From contig CAYXHZ010000031.1 in the NCBI GenBank assembly GCA_964465065.1, forward strand, positions 1 through 35,428: a stretch of DNA of 35,428 bases, read 5' to 3'. Position numbers and translations under genes: made by a program. The notes below the pieces were generated by a model that saw nothing but the letters and a program-made list of their open reading frames with translations, did not search any database and was not told the DNA's origin. Positions 1-7,916 of this stretch are shown here, one piece after another; the stretch's first letter is position 1; the number at the start of each line of letters is the position of its first letter. The stretch comes from CAYMND01 sp964465065. Its GTDB lineage: Bacteria > Acidobacteriota > Aminicenantia > UBA2199.

Positions 1-122
1 ACATCACCAACAGCAACGTGGCCCTGCGCACCAACAACGATCTCAGCTTCAGCACCTACAACATCGACTACGTCATACTGAACCCGCGGGTTTTCCGACT
101 CGGGGTACGGTACGAATTTTAG
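1..122 (+). CDS. C-terminus of an outer-membrane beta-barrel protein, probably a TonB-dependent receptor (partial)
   Basis: An open frame enters from the left edge (first full codon at base 3) and stops at 120-122. The last residues alternate polar and hydrophobic and end in RLGVRYEF, with a terminal phenylalanine. That is the usual C-terminal beta-signal read by the BAM complex for outer-membrane barrels, and the NPRVFRLGVRYEF pattern is common in TonB-dependent receptors. Only about 39 residues are visible, so substrate and exact family cannot be given; another barrel type such as an OmpA- or porin-like protein is possible. It is followed by a strong hairpin at 144-174. Confidence 0.6.
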   Translation, partial: ITNSNVALRTNNDLSFSTYNIDYVILNPRVFRLGVRYEF

Positions 123-143
123 GCCATAGGCCTCAGCGGCTCG

Positions 144-180
144 AGCGTGGCGCTCCGCTTCGGAGCGTCACGCTTCCTTT
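144..180. terminator. Strong hairpin, bidirectional rho-independent terminator
   Basis: AGCGTG-G-CGCTCCG (144-157) and CGGAGCG-T-CACGCT (161-174) form a 14-bp stem with one G.T wobble and a 3-base loop (CTT), followed by a pyrimidine run TTCCTTTCCCC on the + strand. It lies between the + strand receptor gene ending at 122 and the - strand regulator ending at 186, so it can end transcription from both sides. The T-run is imperfect. Confidence 0.7.
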
Positions 181-185
181 CCCCA

Positions 186-1046
186 TCAACTCAAGAAATA
201 AAACCGTTTCAGGATTTTTTCCGCCTGTTTGAACGAATCGGTCAGGGAATCCTTTTTTTTCAGGGCGATCTCGGTGGCCACGGCGTTGATCAACACCGAA
301 TAGGCGGAAATCGACGTGATGAACAGAATGTTTTCTCTGGGGATGGCCACCACCGACGACACGAATTCTGAAATCGGTGAAAACTCGTTGTCGGAAATGG
401 CCACCACTTCCAATCCCCGTTCCTTGGCCAGCTGGGCGTATTCCACGGTGATTTTCGAATACGGATAAAACGAATGCAGCAGTACCAGATCCCGTTCGGT
501 GATCAGCAGGATCTTCTCTTCCACCGGCATATCCCCCTCGTCCAGGATATGGGTCTCCTTGCCGACCTGATTGAAGACGTAGCGGGTCAGGCTGGACAGT
601 ATCGAGGAGACACCGATACCGAAGACATAAACCCGCTCGGCATTCTCCACCTTGTGCAACAGGTTGATGAAGGTCTGTTCGTTCATCTGCGCCAACAGTT
701 TATTGATATTCTTGACGTCCTGTTTGGCCACCTTGCTCAGGCTCTTTTTGCCGCTTAGATCGGCATCCAGGCGAAAGAATCGATCGACCGGATTGATGGA
801 CGACTTGAGCTCGTTCTTGATCTGGTCCTTGAAATCGTAAAAGCCCTTGAAGCCGAACTGACGGGTGAAGCGGGACACCGAGGCGGTGCTCAGACCCGTT
901 TCCCGGGCGATGTCGGTGATGGCCATCAGCGGAAGTTCGTCCCAGCGTTCGATCAGAAAGGATGCCAGCTTCTTCTGCAGCCTTGAAAAATCGTTCAACC
1001 CCGCTTCAATCTGTTTTTTCAAATTTTTCTGGTTGTCGGCAGTCAT
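186..1046 (-). CDS. MurR/RpiR family transcriptional regulator (HTH + SIS)
   Basis: A 286-residue DNA-binding regulator of the RpiR type. The N-terminal third (about residues 10-85) carries the HTH_6 helix-turn-helix, with the recognition segment TDIARETGLSTASVSRFTRQ; the remainder (about 125-265) is a sugar isomerase (SIS) domain with VYVFGIGVSS and a VVAISDNEFSPI segment, which in this family binds a phosphosugar effector. Length and order match the family. The ATG is preceded by GAGGT 4 bases upstream. A TTGACA lies about 40 bases before the start on the - strand, but its -10 is poor. No sugar-catabolic gene is adjacent, so the ligand and targets are unknown; the neighbouring receptor gene ends convergently and is separated by a terminator. 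Confidence 0.92.
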   Translation of the reverse strand: MTADNQKNLKKQIEAGLNDFSRLQKKLASFLIERWDELPLMAITDIARETGLSTASVSRFTRQFGFKGFYDFKDQIKNELKSSINPVDRFFRLDADLSGKKSLSKVAKQDVKNINKLLAQMNEQTFINLLHKVENAERVYVFGIGVSSILSSLTRYVFNQVGKETHILDEGDMPVEEKILLITERDLVLLHSFYPYSKITVEYAQLAKERGLEVVAISDNEFSPISEFVSSVVAIPRENILFITSISAYSVLINAVATEIALKKKDSLTDSFKQAEKILKRFYFLS

Positions 1047-1180
1047 CTGACCTCACTGCGTTTTCTGATCCCATGTTGTCAGGAAAGCCCAGAATTGTCA
1101 AGCTTTTTAAGCATTTTCACCTGCCTGACACCCTCGACATCGCCCGGAGTGCCGATCTGGTCTTATGCCTGATTTTTCGT

Positions 1181-1972
1181 TTATTTGGTAATGTTGACGG
1201 TAAAGTTTTTCATGGCCGAGACACCGACGGTGATCTGACTGGACGGATCGATGACGATGCCGCGTCTGCTGCTGAAACGGAACGGGGCGAAGGCGCAACT
1301 GATATGGACACTGTACAGCTGACCATTACTGAACATGCCGACCGGAACACCGTAACTGTTGGTCATGACAGCGGACTGGGTGTAAAAATTCAACGGCGAA
1401 GTGGTCGGGTTCCGCAGCAGAGCCAGGGTATACGGGGCCACGCCACCGCTCCAGGCAAAACCCACGGTTTTCTTGACCAGCGTGGGAACCGCCAGGTTAG
1501 CGGCGTTGATATTGACGACATCACCGGCCGGCTGGGTGATCATGATCACGGCGCCGATGTCGGCCGTTGCGCTCACGATGGGGTCGCTTCCGCCAAAAAC
1601 CGGCGGCGTGGTCGATGGCAGGCCTTTGGGCGGACGGATTTCGAGTCGGAGCGTCGAACCGCTGACGGCCAGGTACTGATTGGGCTCGCAGTGGTAACTG
1701 CCCGGCTGCGCGTAGGCCTCATGGACCATCTTCACCTTGTCGATAGTGATATTCAAACCGTCCAGAGCGCTGCCGCCCCGGGCGACATACAGATCGCAGG
1801 TCATGAAATGCGGCACGACGGCAGTGGGTGTCTGGGAAATGCACAAGCGCAGATTCCCGATGATTTTGATGGGGGATGGGACCGGGCCGGCCGTACGAGC
1901 CGAAACAGTCTGAAGCGAAAAAGCGCCTGAAATCGACAGAAAAACTATGATCAGCAAAGCGGAATTTTTCAT
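1181..1972 (-). CDS. Secreted protein of unknown function
   Basis: A 263-residue protein I do not recognise. It begins with a clear signal peptide (MKNSALLIIVFLSISGAF, then cleavage near VSA). The ATG at 1972 was chosen over an in-frame start 30 bases upstream because GGAGG sits 6 bases before it and the signal peptide begins there. The mature part is rich in Val, Thr, Ser, Gly and Asn and looks all-beta; the stretch around GFAWSGGVAPYTLALLR resembles an Ig-like strand pair, and it holds several cysteines that could form disulfides in the periplasm or outside. It lies alone, divergent from the ErcA gene across 252 bases. No enzymatic motif is visible. Confidence 0.75.
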   Translation of the reverse strand: MKNSALLIIVFLSISGAFSLQTVSARTAGPVPSPIKIIGNLRLCISQTPTAVVPHFMTCDLYVARGGSALDGLNITIDKVKMVHEAYAQPGSYHCEPNQYLAVSGSTLRLEIRPPKGLPSTTPPVFGGSDPIVSATADIGAVIMITQPAGDVVNINAANLAVPTLVKKTVGFAWSGGVAPYTLALLRNPTTSPLNFYTQSAVMTNSYGVPVGMFSNGQLYSVHISCAFAPFRFSSRRGIVIDPSSQITVGVSAMKNFTVNITK

Positions 1973-2224
1973 GACAAGCCTCCAGCTATTTTCATGGGTC
2001 ATCGTCGGTGAGCAAGATTTTTGCCAAATCCTCGTCAGCGCTGTTCATTGGCGACAGCCGCCACCAGGTCAAATCGACGGCCATATGGCTGCCCAGCCTT
2101 TTTTACAAACTGTAGTAAAACAAGACAGACGCGACACAGACGGTTCGACAGTTGAAAAATCCAACGAAAAAATACACCTATCTTTATATCATGCTCATTA
2201 TCTTCTTGCAGGTTTGAGGCAGGT
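1973..2224. promoter_or_regulatory. Divergent intergenic region between the secreted protein and the ErcA-like gene
   Basis: This 252-base gap carries the start regions of two divergent genes and is more AT-rich than its surroundings, particularly 2150-2210. GAGG lies 5 bases before the ErcA ATG at 2225. A TTGAAA at 2152-2157 could be a -35, but no good -10 is correctly spaced. AACTGT near 2108 and ACAGTT near 2148 form a widely spaced inverted pair of unknown significance. No RNA gene was recognised. Confidence 0.4.
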
Positions 2225-3388
2225 ATGGCACAAGCTGTGGAACAATTGCGAAAGTTCGTGGCTCCGGAGTTCATTTTCGGCAACGGTGCCAGACGGTTGT
2301 GCGGTGAATACTGCAGCAAACTGTTCATGCACAAACCGATGATCGTCACCGATCCGGGGGTCATCGCCGCCGGCTGGACTGGTCAGGTCGAACAGAGTCT
2401 GACCCAGGCCGGGATCGAATACGTTGTCTTTTCCAACATCACCCCGAATCCCAAAGACTGGGAAACCATGGAAGGGGCAAGAATTTTCATCGAGGAAGGC
2501 TGTGACGCGATCGTCGCCGTCGGTGGCGGCAGTCCGATGGACTGCGCCAAGGGCATCGGCATCGTGGCCGCCAACGGCGGACACATTCTGGAATACGAGG
2601 GCGTCGACAAAATCAGCGAACCGCTGCCGCCCATGCTGTTCATCCCAACCACAGCCGGAACCTCGGCCGACGTATCCCAGTTCAGTATCATCAACAATGT
2701 CAACAAACTGGTGAAGATCGCCATCATCAGCAAAGTGATCATTCCGGACATCGCCCTCATCGACCCGGAGACCACCCATACCATGACACCGTACCTGACC
2801 GCCTGCACGGGGATGGACGCCTTGGTTCACGCCGTCGAGGCGTTTGTATCCACCGCCAGCTCCCGCATCACCGACATCCACGCCCTGGAAGCCATCCGCC
2901 TGTTGAGCGCCAACCTGCCCCGCGTGAGCCGGAAACCCAACGACAAAGAAGTCCGCGAGAATATCATGCTGGCCAGCCTGGAAGCCGGCCTGGCCTTCTC
3001 CAACGCCATTCTGGGAGCCGTGCACGCCATGGCCCACAGTCTGGGCGGCCTGTTGAACCTGCCGCACGGAGAATGCAACTCCCTGCTGCTGGAGCACGTC
3101 ACCAACTTCAATTTCAGTGCCGCGCCCGAACGGTTTATCCGGATCGCCGACACGGTCGGCCTGCAGACCCGCAAGAAAACACCCGTCGAAATACAAAAGG
3201 ATCTGTTCGCCTACTTCCGCAGTCTCCGCCACGACCTGGGCATCACCAAGACCCTGTCCGGCGTCAAGGTCCGCAAGCAGGACATCCCCGATCTGTCGGA
3301 AAAAGCGTTTCACGACGCCTGTCTGCTGACCAATCCCAGAAAGGCCGACAGACGGGACATCGAAGTGATATACGAAGAAGCCCTTTGA
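2225..3388 (+). CDS. ercA: ErcA-like iron-containing alcohol dehydrogenase (putative regulatory)
   Basis: A 387-residue group III iron-dependent alcohol dehydrogenase. Visible are the N-terminal LRKFVAPEFIFGNGARRL segment typical of ErcA, the nucleotide-binding GGGSPMDCAKG motif, the PTTAGTSADVSQFSI segment, and the metal-binding region with conserved D and H residues (GMDALVHAVEA, HAMAHSLGG, LPHGECNSLLL). ErcA proteins, known from the Pseudomonas ethanol-oxidation regulatory network, look like dehydrogenases but are linked genetically to sensor kinases. Here the stop codon overlaps a TTG start of a hybrid histidine kinase, which supports the ErcA assignment over a plain catabolic dehydrogenase. 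Whether it still oxidises an alcohol cannot be told from sequence; the metal and NAD motifs look intact. GAGG precedes the ATG by 5 bases. Confidence 0.85.
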   Translation: MAQAVEQLRKFVAPEFIFGNGARRLCGEYCSKLFMHKPMIVTDPGVIAAGWTGQVEQSLTQAGIEYVVFSNITPNPKDWETMEGARIFIEEGCDAIVAVGGGSPMDCAKGIGIVAANGGHILEYEGVDKISEPLPPMLFIPTTAGTSADVSQFSIINNVNKLVKIAIISKVIIPDIALIDPETTHTMTPYLTACTGMDALVHAVEAFVSTASSRITDIHALEAIRLLSANLPRVSRKPNDKEVRENIMLASLEAGLAFSNAILGAVHAMAHSLGGLLNLPHGECNSLLLEHVTNFNFSAAPERFIRIADTVGLQTRKKTPVEIQKDLFAYFRSLRHDLGITKTLSGVKVRKQDIPDLSEKAFHDACLLTNPRKADRRDIEVIYEEAL

Positions 3389-5064
3389 AACAGACAGACG
3401 GCCGAGATGAAATTTTTTCCAGACTGATCGGACTGGGTGAACGATCCATCAAAAAGAGTTATTTCCCCCAGCTTCAGAAAAAAATCGAGGAACTCGAAAA
3501 AAGCGAAAAAAAGTACCGCCTGCTGGCCGACAACATCTCCGATGTCATCTGGGTCCTGGACATGGACCTCTGCTACACCTTCGTCAGCGCCTCCATCGAA
3601 CGCATGACCGGCTACAAACCGGAAGAACTCGCCGGGAAACCCTTTGCCGACCTGTTGAGTTCCGACTCGGCCCGGCTGTTTTCCGCCAGAATGCAGGCAT
3701 TCACGCACAGTGACGTCGCCCAGCAGAAATTCTCCCAGGCGATCGAGCTGCAGTTCTGTCACAAGGATGGCTCCTCCCATTGGATAGAAATCGCCGTATC
3801 CCTTTCACAGGACATCAGCGACCGCGGCCTCAGCATTCTGGGCATCTCCCGGGATATCACCGTACGAAAAAACACCGAAGCCGAAAAGCAGCACATACAG
3901 GAGCAGTTGCTGCAGGCCCAGAAAATGGAATCCATCGGCACCCTGACCGGCGGCATCGCCCACGATTTCAACAATGTTCTGACCATCATCAACGGGTATT
4001 CCGAGAAACTGTTGCGGACCATTCCGGCCGAACATCCCTACCATCACGATATCCTGGCGATACACCAGGCGGGAAAGAAGGCGGAGGCCCTGACCCGGCA
4101 ACTGCTCGGTTTCAGCCGCAAACAGCCGTACAAACCGGAAATCGTCGATATCAACCGAACAATCGGCGACCTGAACACTCTGCTGCGCCGGCTGATCGGC
4201 GAAGACATCTCGGTAAACACCCGACTGGCAAGACCGATAGACCCGATCGAGGCCGACAATTCACAGCTCGAGCAGATCCTCACCAACCTGGTCATCAACG
4301 CCCGTGACGCCCTAAAAGGCCCCAGACGCACCGACTCTCCCAAAACCATCATCATCGAAACCGGCCAGACCGAATTCAACGACGCTTCAGCCGTCAAAAA
4401 GGGCCTCAAACAGGCCGGAAAATACGTATTCTTCTCGATTTCCGACAACGGAAGCGGCATTCCGGAAGAATTGCGCAGTCGCATTTTCGAACCGTTCTTC
4501 ACCACCAAAGACAAGCATGAGGGAACCGGGCTGGGACTGGCGATGGTCTACGGAATCGTCAAGCAGAACCAGGGCGGCATCGAACTGTCTTCCGAGCTCG
4601 GGCGCGGCAGCCGGTTCACCATCTACTGGCCGATCAGTGCGGTTACGGCCGGTAAACCGATCGAAAAAACGCAAACGGCAGCAGATTCCGGCGGTAACGA
4701 AACCATCCTGATTGTCGAAGACGATCCGGATGTCTGCCGCTTCACCGGCGAAACCCTCCGCACCCTGGGTTACACCGTCCGTACGGCAAATAACGGCCAG
4801 GATGCGCTGGCTCTGATCGAAACCGACCGCCATGCCCTGGCCATGGTCATCACCGACCAGATCATGCCGGGCATGAACGGCGTCGAGCTGATCGCGGCCA
4901 TCCGCAAACGCTTTCCGGACATGAAAGCGATCCTGGTTTCCGGTTACGCCGACCGCCAGGTCTACCAGACCGGACCGGCTCAACCTGAACTGGATTTTCT
5001 GCACAAACCGTACACCATCCAGGCCCTCGCGGAAAAAGTGCGTACCGTTCTGGACCGCAGTTGA
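3385..5064 (+). CDS. PAS-domain hybrid sensor histidine kinase with receiver, coupled to ErcA
   Basis: A 559-residue cytoplasmic hybrid kinase. The frame runs far upstream inside ercA, but the ATG near 3407 is out of frame, and TTG at 3385 overlaps the ercA stop (TTGA) and gives the family-like N-terminus with RLIGLGERSIKKSYFPQLQ. Order: leader coiled segment (about 20-45), PAS (about 45-165), HisKA with GGIAHDFNN and phosphoacceptor His193, HATPase_c (about 300-420; NARDALKG, DNGSGIPEE, EPFFTTK, GTGLGLAMV), then a receiver with Asp446/447 acidic pair, phosphoacceptor Asp491 (ITDQIMPG) and a KPYT lysine. No transmembrane segment, so it senses a cytoplasmic signal. Pairing with the ErcA-like dehydrogenase suggests redox or alcohol-derived input. 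There is no separate response-regulator DNA-binding protein nearby, so the output is unknown. Confidence 0.9.
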   Translation: MKQTDGRDEIFSRLIGLGERSIKKSYFPQLQKKIEELEKSEKKYRLLADNISDVIWVLDMDLCYTFVSASIERMTGYKPEELAGKPFADLLSSDSARLFSARMQAFTHSDVAQQKFSQAIELQFCHKDGSSHWIEIAVSLSQDISDRGLSILGISRDITVRKNTEAEKQHIQEQLLQAQKMESIGTLTGGIAHDFNNVLTIINGYSEKLLRTIPAEHPYHHDILAIHQAGKKAEALTRQLLGFSRKQPYKPEIVDINRTIGDLNTLLRRLIGEDISVNTRLARPIDPIEADNSQLEQILTNLVINARDALKGPRRTDSPKTIIIETGQTEFNDASAVKKGLKQAGKYVFFSISDNGSGIPEELRSRIFEPFFTTKDKHEGTGLGLAMVYGIVKQNQGGIELSSELGRGSRFTIYWPISAVTAGKPIEKTQTAADSGGNETILIVEDDPDVCRFTGETLRTLGYTVRTANNGQDALALIETDRHALAMVITDQIMPGMNGVELIAAIRKRFPDMKAILVSGYADRQVYQTGPAQPELDFLHKPYTIQALAEKVRTVLDRS

Positions 5065-5106
5065 CGCGCCCGGCACTGACGCTCGGCGAGTCATCAAGCC
5101 TTCTCC

Positions 5107-5133
5107 GGTTGCCAAGAAACAGGTCCGGCAACC
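5107..5133. terminator. Possible hairpin between convergent genes
   Basis: GGTTGCC (5107-5113) and GGCAACC (5127-5133) are a perfect 7-bp inverted repeat with a 13-base loop, between the kinase stop at 5064 and the convergent GIY-YIG gene ending at 5141. A separate AAACAGG/CCTGTTT pair followed by T's overlaps it. Neither has the ideal stem plus T-run arrangement, so a terminator is only plausible. Confidence 0.3.
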
Positions 5134-5140
5134 AGCTCGT

Positions 5141-5494
5141 TCAGTCCTGTTTTTTATGGTAGCCTTTATCACCGTACGGTTGCAGCTTTTCCAGCCACAA
5201 GGCCTCCAGTTCCTTGAGGTCGGATCGGTAATCCTCCGCCTGTCCCTCCCTGGCGGGAAGCCGGTCCAGGATCTCGAAAGTGAATCCCTCTCCGGCACTC
5301 GCGCTGTACTCCCGCTGCAGATTCTTGTTGCCGTGCATGCCGTTTTTGAGCTGGAAACGGTTGCTGTTGATGTTACCCGGCAAATTGACGCCGCTGCCGA
5401 TGAAAATTTTACCGTTGTTTTGATTGGTGATGACATACAAACCCATGGGTTGTTCGGTTTCTTTATACTTCCGTTTCAATTCTTTCTTGTCCAA
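5141..5494 (-). CDS. Small GIY-YIG nuclease family protein
   Basis: A 117-residue protein with one GIY-YIG-like domain: GLYVITNQNNGKIFIGSG carries the GIY and YIG (here GLY and FIG) elements, followed by the conserved R and ELEALWLEKLQPYGDKGYH end. The open frame extends upstream to ATGs at 5506 and 5623, but I chose TTG at 5494: members of this stand-alone family begin at a DKKELKRKYKE-like segment, and GGAGG lies 5 bases before this TTG, inside the longer reading frame. Whether it cuts DNA is unknown; the family is small, widespread and little studied. It is divergent from tag across 143 bases. Confidence 0.75.
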   Translation of the reverse strand: MDKKELKRKYKETEQPMGLYVITNQNNGKIFIGSGVNLPGNINSNRFQLKNGMHGNKNLQREYSASAGEGFTFEILDRLPAREGQAEDYRSDLKELEALWLEKLQPYGDKGYHKKQD

Positions 5495-5637
5495 CCGCTC
5501 CTCCATCCGTTTACGGCACACTGAATCGGCACATATATCCGCTTTTATGGCATATTCATCATACACCCGCAGGGCCGGAAAGCAAGCGCTGAACACATGA
5601 CGTTTGCTGCAAATGGCCAGCATGATAAGATGAGGTC
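5495..5637. promoter_or_regulatory. Divergent promoter region of the GIY-YIG gene and tag
   Basis: Both flanking genes start outward from here, so it must hold two promoters. CATGATAAG at 5621-5629 lies just before the tag start and could be a weak -10. A GAGG at 5632-5635 sits only 2 bases before the tag ATG. No recognised operator; a LexA- or Ada-type box is not obvious by eye. Confidence 0.3.
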
Positions 5638-6198
5638 ATGGACAACGAACCATCTGACAACCCGTATTGCCACTGGGCGCTGAGCCAGCCGGAGGATCAC
5701 CCCGACCGGCTGTACCACGACCGACGCTACGGCTTTCCTCTGGACGACGACAACGAACTCTTCGGCCGGCTGATCCTGGAGATCAACCAGGCCGGGCTGA
5801 GCTGGAGCACCATCCTCAAGAAAGAAGACGCCATCCGCCGGGCCTTCGGTGGCTTTGACATACGGTGCGTCGCCGCCTACGGCGATGAGGACCGGCAGCG
5901 GCTGCTCGGCGATCCCGGCATCATCCGCAACCGGCTCAAGATCGACGCCGTCATCGCCAACGCCCGTAAAATCCTGGAGCTGCAGGAGCGTTTCGGTTCG
6001 TTCAAGGCCTGGCTGGACCGCAACCACCCTCTGGGCCACGAGGATTGGACCCGGCTCTTCAAAAAGACCTTCCAGTTCAGCGGCGGCAAGATCGTCAAGG
6101 AATTCCTGATGAGTATCGGCTATCTTCCCGGCGCCCACGGGGAGTCTTGTCCAATCTATCAGCGGATTCTCAGCGAAAAACCCGCCTGGATCGGATAA
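5638..6198 (+). CDS. tag: DNA-3-methyladenine glycosylase I
   Basis: A 186-residue base-excision repair enzyme that removes 3-methyladenine from alkylated DNA. The Tag zinc site is intact: Cys11 and His27 at the N-terminus (YCHW...YHDRRYG) and the C-terminal His-x3-Cys (AHGESC). The core LEINQAGLSWSTILKK carries the conserved glutamate and the hydrophobic base pocket residues of the helix-hairpin-helix family. Length matches the E. coli enzyme (187). The N-terminus is about 7 residues longer than in E. coli. It is a single gene convergent with the secreted hydrolase that ends 13 bases away. Confidence 0.95.
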   Translation: MDNEPSDNPYCHWALSQPEDHPDRLYHDRRYGFPLDDDNELFGRLILEINQAGLSWSTILKKEDAIRRAFGGFDIRCVAAYGDEDRQRLLGDPGIIRNRLKIDAVIANARKILELQERFGSFKAWLDRNHPLGHEDWTRLFKKTFQFSGGKIVKEFLMSIGYLPGAHGESCPIYQRILSEKPAWIG

Positions 6199-6211
6199 AG
6201 CCATCCAGAGT

Positions 6212-7648
6212 CTACTTCAAGGCAGCGTCGATCAGCGCAGGCAGATTCTCCGGATACCAATGGCCGATGTTGGGAGTCACCACCAGTTTCACGGGCACTT
6301 TCGCGGCGTTGAAAGCCTGCACGAACGCCTTCTGACGCTCGATGCGATTGTCCTGTTCGGTAGTGAGCAGGGTGCCGGCCACTTTCTGTTCCCGCAATCG
6401 GGTCAGCACCTCCCTGGCCGGGTCCGCCGGCAGTTCCGGACAGAGGATGACGAAGCCCCGGACGGGAACGATGCCGGAGAACAGGGCCACCATGCTGCCG
6501 TAACCTCCGGAAGAGAAACCGCCGATATAGATCCGTTTCGAATCCACGTTCACCTGGGCCTTTATGTCCTGGAAGGCCAGGGTCAGTTCCTTCTTGGTGA
6601 TCTCATCGTCCTGCCAGTGGAAGCCCTTCATGTCGGCCACCTGCGAGGATTGGACGAAGGCGACGACAAACTCCTTGTTCAGGCGGGGTGAAGTCCAGTG
6701 CGGCCGGAAATCGGCGATGCTCTCCCCGCCGCCGTGCAGGGCGATGAACAGGGGGTACTTTTTCTTGGGATCGTAACCAGCCGGCTTGACCAGCTCCAGT
6801 TTCATCTGCGCCTTCGCCTGGGCGGCGGCTATTCGGCGGCCATTCTCTTCCAGGAAAGCCTGGAAGCGAGGGTGTGCGCCGAGGGGCTTCCACAACTCGG
6901 CCAGAAAAGCCCATTTACTGAAAAACAAGCCGCGCCGATGACCTTCTTCCAGCCAGTAGATGGCTTTTTCGGAATCGCCCTGCATCAGGGCCGTCAGAGC
7001 CAGGTTGATGCTGTTGGCCTGCAGGTTGTCGGGGAATTTGTCCAGGCCGACCTTCAAAATGGCCGCCGCGGCCGCATACTTCTTCTGGGCGAACAGCTCA
7101 CCGACCCGTTTGCGCATGGATGCGTAATCCTCGTAATCCTCGCTGGGTTCCTTCCCTTCGTTGCGGATCTCCTCGGCCACCTTGTCGGCGGCGAAGGAAA
7201 AATGACACTGGGCAATGACCCATTTACCCTGCCGTTTCTCGACCACGCCCGTCCAGCGGCAGTCCTTCCAGCAGAACTCGCGACCGCCGTAGGAACCGCA
7301 ATCGTCGATGATGGCCGACCACCAGGCCACGCTGCCCGATTCGGATATTTTGATACGCAGGTCGCGGATCTCGTGGCGAAGATAATGGTTTTTCGGGTCC
7401 CGCCACAGGGCCGATCCTTCCCGAAAGGCCTGGCCGCCGATGACGGTCCCCTGCCAGGTCGGCTGAAACATAAACAGATCGGGATCATCCGGGAAGATCT
7501 CGAACAGCCGGTCGAAGTTCTTGGTCCGAAACCAGGCGATGCTGTCCTCGATCACCCCGGCGATCAGATCCCGATCTGCCGGCCCTTCCGCCGCCAGGGG
7601 ACTGAAAACGAACAACCACAAGCAGATTCCAAAGCCGATCCACCTCAT
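6212..7648 (-). CDS. Secreted NTF2-like / TPR / alpha-beta hydrolase fusion
   Basis: A 478-residue exported protein of three parts. Residues 1-20 are a signal peptide (MRWIGFGICLWLFVFSPLAA). Residues about 22-155 look like an NTF2/SnoaL cone domain (a DRDLIAGVIEDSIAWF opening and a GKWVIAQCHFSF ending, typical of DUF4440-like proteins). Residues about 165-275 are helical and TPR-like. Residues about 285-478 are an esterase/PHB-depolymerase-type alpha-beta hydrolase: oxyanion LFIALHGGGES, nucleophile Ser379 in GGFSSGG, catalytic His463 in NIGHWYP, with a probable Asp near TTEQDN. A strong AAGGAGG lies 7 bases before the ATG. The substrate is unknown; an ester or peptide outside the cytoplasm is likely. 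It is divergent from a thioredoxin-like gene. Confidence 0.82.
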   Translation of the reverse strand: MRWIGFGICLWLFVFSPLAAEGPADRDLIAGVIEDSIAWFRTKNFDRLFEIFPDDPDLFMFQPTWQGTVIGGQAFREGSALWRDPKNHYLRHEIRDLRIKISESGSVAWWSAIIDDCGSYGGREFCWKDCRWTGVVEKRQGKWVIAQCHFSFAADKVAEEIRNEGKEPSEDYEDYASMRKRVGELFAQKKYAAAAAILKVGLDKFPDNLQANSINLALTALMQGDSEKAIYWLEEGHRRGLFFSKWAFLAELWKPLGAHPRFQAFLEENGRRIAAAQAKAQMKLELVKPAGYDPKKKYPLFIALHGGGESIADFRPHWTSPRLNKEFVVAFVQSSQVADMKGFHWQDDEITKKELTLAFQDIKAQVNVDSKRIYIGGFSSGGYGSMVALFSGIVPVRGFVILCPELPADPAREVLTRLREQKVAGTLLTTEQDNRIERQKAFVQAFNAAKVPVKLVVTPNIGHWYPENLPALIDAALK

Positions 7649-7916
7649 GCTCCGCCTCCTTACCTGCAGAACTTGCGTCTCGCACGCTCCATATTCCTTA
7701 TGGATATTACTATTATGCTTTATAAAGAAGCTTTTAGTCGTTTGAAAGATCCAAGCCGTTATTTTGTGACCAACGGACCTGGCGATGGTTTAAATTTCAC
7801 TCCGGATTGATGGATATTGACTACAATCTTAAAATAACCCTTGAAATCAGAAATTCCGGCCGGTAAACTGAGAATTGTGTCCTTGCTGCATATTCCAACA
7901 CGAAACGGAGGGGAAA
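7649..7916. promoter_or_regulatory. AT-rich divergent promoter region (hydrolase / thioredoxin-like gene)
   Basis: A 268-base gap between divergent starts, clearly more AT-rich than the genes. It contains a perfect 10-bp palindrome CTTTATAAAG at 7718-7727 and a smaller one, CATA-N5-TATG, near 7690-7702. Several TATAAA/CATAAT-like hexamers could serve either strand; none has a convincing -35 at the right distance. A TTGACT at 7817 is a candidate -35 for the + strand gene but lacks a good -10. Confidence 0.35.

Noticed and set aside
962..1930. 322-codon + strand open frame opposite the secreted protein
   Set aside because: Arg/Gly/Asp-rich, no motif; the - strand gene has a strong Shine-Dalgarno and a signal peptide.
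2190..2215. Possible sigma-54 promoter (TTGCA at about 2206) before ercA
   Set aside because: The required GG about 10 bases upstream of the GC is missing.
3073..3384. Upstream extension of the hybrid kinase frame inside ercA
   Set aside because: Arg/Pro/His-rich translation typical of an off-frame reading of ercA; the kinase-like sequence begins only after the TTG at 3385.
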